Below, one piece after another: positions 62,248 through 64,000 of a stretch of DNA of 64,000 nt; the first letter of the stretch is position 1; the number at the start of each line of letters is the position of its first letter. The stretch is from Stratiolaelaps scimitus (lineage: Eukaryota > Arthropoda > Arachnida > Mesostigmata > Laelapidae), in contig JABWDB010000001.1 of the NCBI GenBank assembly GCA_019614645.1, positions 23,305,501 to 23,369,500 of the forward strand, in the 5' to 3' direction. Under the pieces are notes generated by a model. That model saw only the letters and a list, made by a program, of their open reading frames with translations. It searched no databases and was not told where the DNA came from. The position numbers and the translations under genes are program-made.

Positions 62248-63366
62248 ATTCATCCTGTTTCAAATGATTGCCGTTACGTCTGACTGTGGTCCGTGAGCCA
62301 GTGGGTAGAGAAGCGGTCCCATTTAGCGTCATCAGTCAAACGATTGAATATCCTCTTGCTGTCACTGTTTCATTACTATTATTGTTATTATTGCAAATAT
62401 TTTTATCGTTAACACCTGAAATTATTTCGTGAAGATTGATGATTGATCGATTACAGTCCGTCATAGGAAGGCGACAATATTCAGAATATAGAAGTCTGAA
62501 GTGAATGATGATGATGATGATCTCACGAGAACTTAACGTGTGTGAATAGTATCGCTCAAACCCATCATTACAAGAAGTGACCAGGAGAAAGCCTTCCGAA
62601 CCATTGTAGCGTGACCTAGTAATTATCAAACACACTAGCTTTGATAATTCTGAAGTATATATTCCCCCATCTGAGTGCATTGGATTCGATGTGATATGAA
62701 ATGGCGAGTGACGACCGAGTCAACCATAAATTAAATTGTAGTTGCAATTATTTCCGTTTGAGTATTGCTCCACTAATACAGTTGTGTTTTCTTTCTCGTA
62801 ATTAGTTAATTGTATACAAGTTGAGGCTGTTTTAAATGTGTCTCTCGCTCAAACTATATTACGTTCATGCCCAGAATTCTTTAGTCGTTAGGACCACTGT
62901 GTATCTTCTCGCCGGCCAGTCAGCTAGCCCAACGTCTTCCTTTGGTTCAATTGATTATTATTATTGTTGAATGATTTCTATGATTCACCACTCTCATACA
63001 CTTTCCCTCCCATCTCTATATATATATATATATACATGATATATCTCCCTACGATTCCTCACTGTTTTTGTGCAATATCACTGGTTTTTTCGGTTTGTGT
63101 AGCACGCGCACGTTCCCCACCATCCGATTTTAGCTTTGGATCTAGTGTATGCATGTAACGATAATGTAACTCGCACCCACAAGCCTTTTGCCATTGGTGA
63201 TAAACGCTTCTGAAGATAAACGTCCTGCTTGCGACGACCATTTGCAAGCTCATTGTTAGCCCATACATTCAATTCCTCGGTGTGCTTCGATAACAAACCT
63301 CAGTGTAAGCAAGCATCTATCGCAGTCTTGCCGACGGAATCCCACATTGAAACACGCACAGGAAAT

Positions 63367-63519
63367 ATGTGCCAATCGCCCATAGTGGTGGCCCTCGTGG
63401 TAGTTGCGATGGTGGCGCTAAAGCTATACGTGGCAAAATTTTACGACTTTCTCAAACCAAGCATCATAAACACATTTGAATCGACATTTGTGATTGAGGG
63501 CTTGCTACGTGGGCGATAA
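63367..63519 (+). CDS. Small single-pass membrane-type frame, doubtful
   Basis: From the ATG at 63367 a 50-residue frame reads MCQSPIVVALVVVAMVALKL, one clear hydrophobic helix (about residues 6-19), followed by YVAKFYDFLKPS and a basic end (LLRGR). The frame is open upstream to 63229, so this start is a choice based on the helix position. A small integral membrane peptide is possible. No family is recognised and short hydrophobic frames arise by chance. Confidence 0.15.
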   Translation: MCQSPIVVALVVVAMVALKLYVAKFYDFLKPSIINTFESTFVIEGLLRGR

Positions 63520-63894
63520 AACGGTCGGAACACACGCGATATTCTTGAACTATGGACTTGCTCTCCTTTCGGCTCTATCACGTGGTGATACGACTTCACA
63601 GGAAGAAAAAAAAACGACTCCTATTTGACTAACTACGGGTAGTGTACATGTATCTTTATCGATTGTCGTCCCTCTTATGGCAAAGAGTTGATAAGTTAAT
63701 CGGATGCCTTTCAGTGTTCACTCATGCGAGGGGAATGCGGCGATCTATCACGCAAGTCCCATACAATATAATAATCATAATTATATAGACGGCAAGAAAT
63801 ATTTATCTTGTGCAGAACAAATACATGTATAATACAAAAGGGTCACTTCAGTTGACTGATCGTCGGCTGCGTAACGTTATAGATACTGTACCTA

Positions 63895-64000
63895 TAGTAA
63901 GGAATTGTGCAATGATGATGCAATGCCGAAGGCAGCACCATGGACGTTAAATGTTAGCTGTGCATCAGCCCGAAAAGTTTATTTTAGTAAGGAATTGTGC
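63895..64000 (+). mobile_element. Tail-only SINE insertion with 16-nt target duplication
   Basis: TAGTAAGGAATTGTGC occurs at 63895-63910 and again at 63985-64000, the last bases of the window, so the duplication could be longer. The 74 nt between contain GCACCATGGACGTTAAATGT and TCAGCCCGAAAAGTTTATTT, the 3' half of the SINE family, on the plus strand. No tRNA head is present. It is the plus-strand equivalent of 32402-32473 and starts at nearly the same consensus point. Confidence 0.88.

Larger units (their letters stand above)
60561..64000. other. AT-rich right end
   Basis: Mostly AT-rich unique sequence with GA (61931-61954), TA (62158-62183, 63016-63034), CT (62231-62247) and GAT (about 62505-62521) tracts. 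The word GAGCCAGTGGGTAGAG near 62295 resembles a tRNA D-arm, but no B box follows. A small membrane-type frame (63367-63519) and a tail-only SINE insertion (63895-64000) are listed separately. From 60561 to 61900 I see nothing of note. Confidence 0.5.

Noticed and set aside
62285..62340. tRNA D-arm-like sequence GAGCCAGTGGGTAGAG
   Set aside because: No B box or cloverleaf pairing follows within tRNA distance.

Overview
This window looks like non-coding nuclear DNA from an invertebrate animal, most likely an arthropod. There is no operon layout, no dense coding and no ribosomal or bacterial signal. Instead there are many perfect microsatellites (TA, CT/GA, TTA, GCN), a Tc1-type DNA transposon bounded by TA, decayed mariner-like transposase pieces, and tRNA-derived SINE copies, some with target-site duplications. 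CpG seems well retained in the GC-rich parts, as expected of an arthropod without heavy methylation. A mite or tick genome would fit, but that is an impression, not something the sequence proves.

I found no intact, recognisable host protein-coding gene. The window is a mosaic of about two dozen blocks of 0.5 to 7 kb. GC- and CpG-rich blocks (about 1-5500, 9100-16300, 20400-22950, 25950-27700, 33960-35800, 37560-40560, 42100-43450, 45050-47220, 48690-50190, 59580-60560) alternate with AT-rich blocks. Most long open frames lie in the GC-rich blocks, where stop codons are rare on every strand, so their length alone says little. A few frames have an extra property (signal-peptide-like start, membrane segment, splice donor, poly-Ala) and are listed with low confidence. 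The layout would suit a very large intron or the intergenic regulatory territory of a widely spaced gene.

The best-supported features are mobile elements. (1) A complete 1,540-bp Tc1-type element at 27902-29441 has 232-bp terminal inverted repeats, a TA duplication and a D,D34E transposase on the minus strand. The transposase is broken by stops and a frameshift, and may carry a 42-nt intron. (2) Two mariner-like relics lie on the plus strand at about 51033-51420 and 55158-55400, the second next to a 59-bp-arm foldback. (3) A tRNA-derived SINE family has three copies with a head (7544, 58500, 59072) and two very short tail-only insertions with 14- and 16-nt target-site duplications (32402, 63911). 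(4) Two unclassified dispersed repeats each occur twice in opposite orientation (8638/52640 and 54210/58699). The 58487-58903 interval is a nested insertion in which a 9-nt target word occurs three times.

The AT-rich blocks also hold palindromes (18036-18095, 24159-24182, 30230-30354, 56331-56386), a minisatellite (44635-44813) and TA tracts, one of them about 126 bp long. All coordinates and matches were worked out by eye, and no database search was possible.
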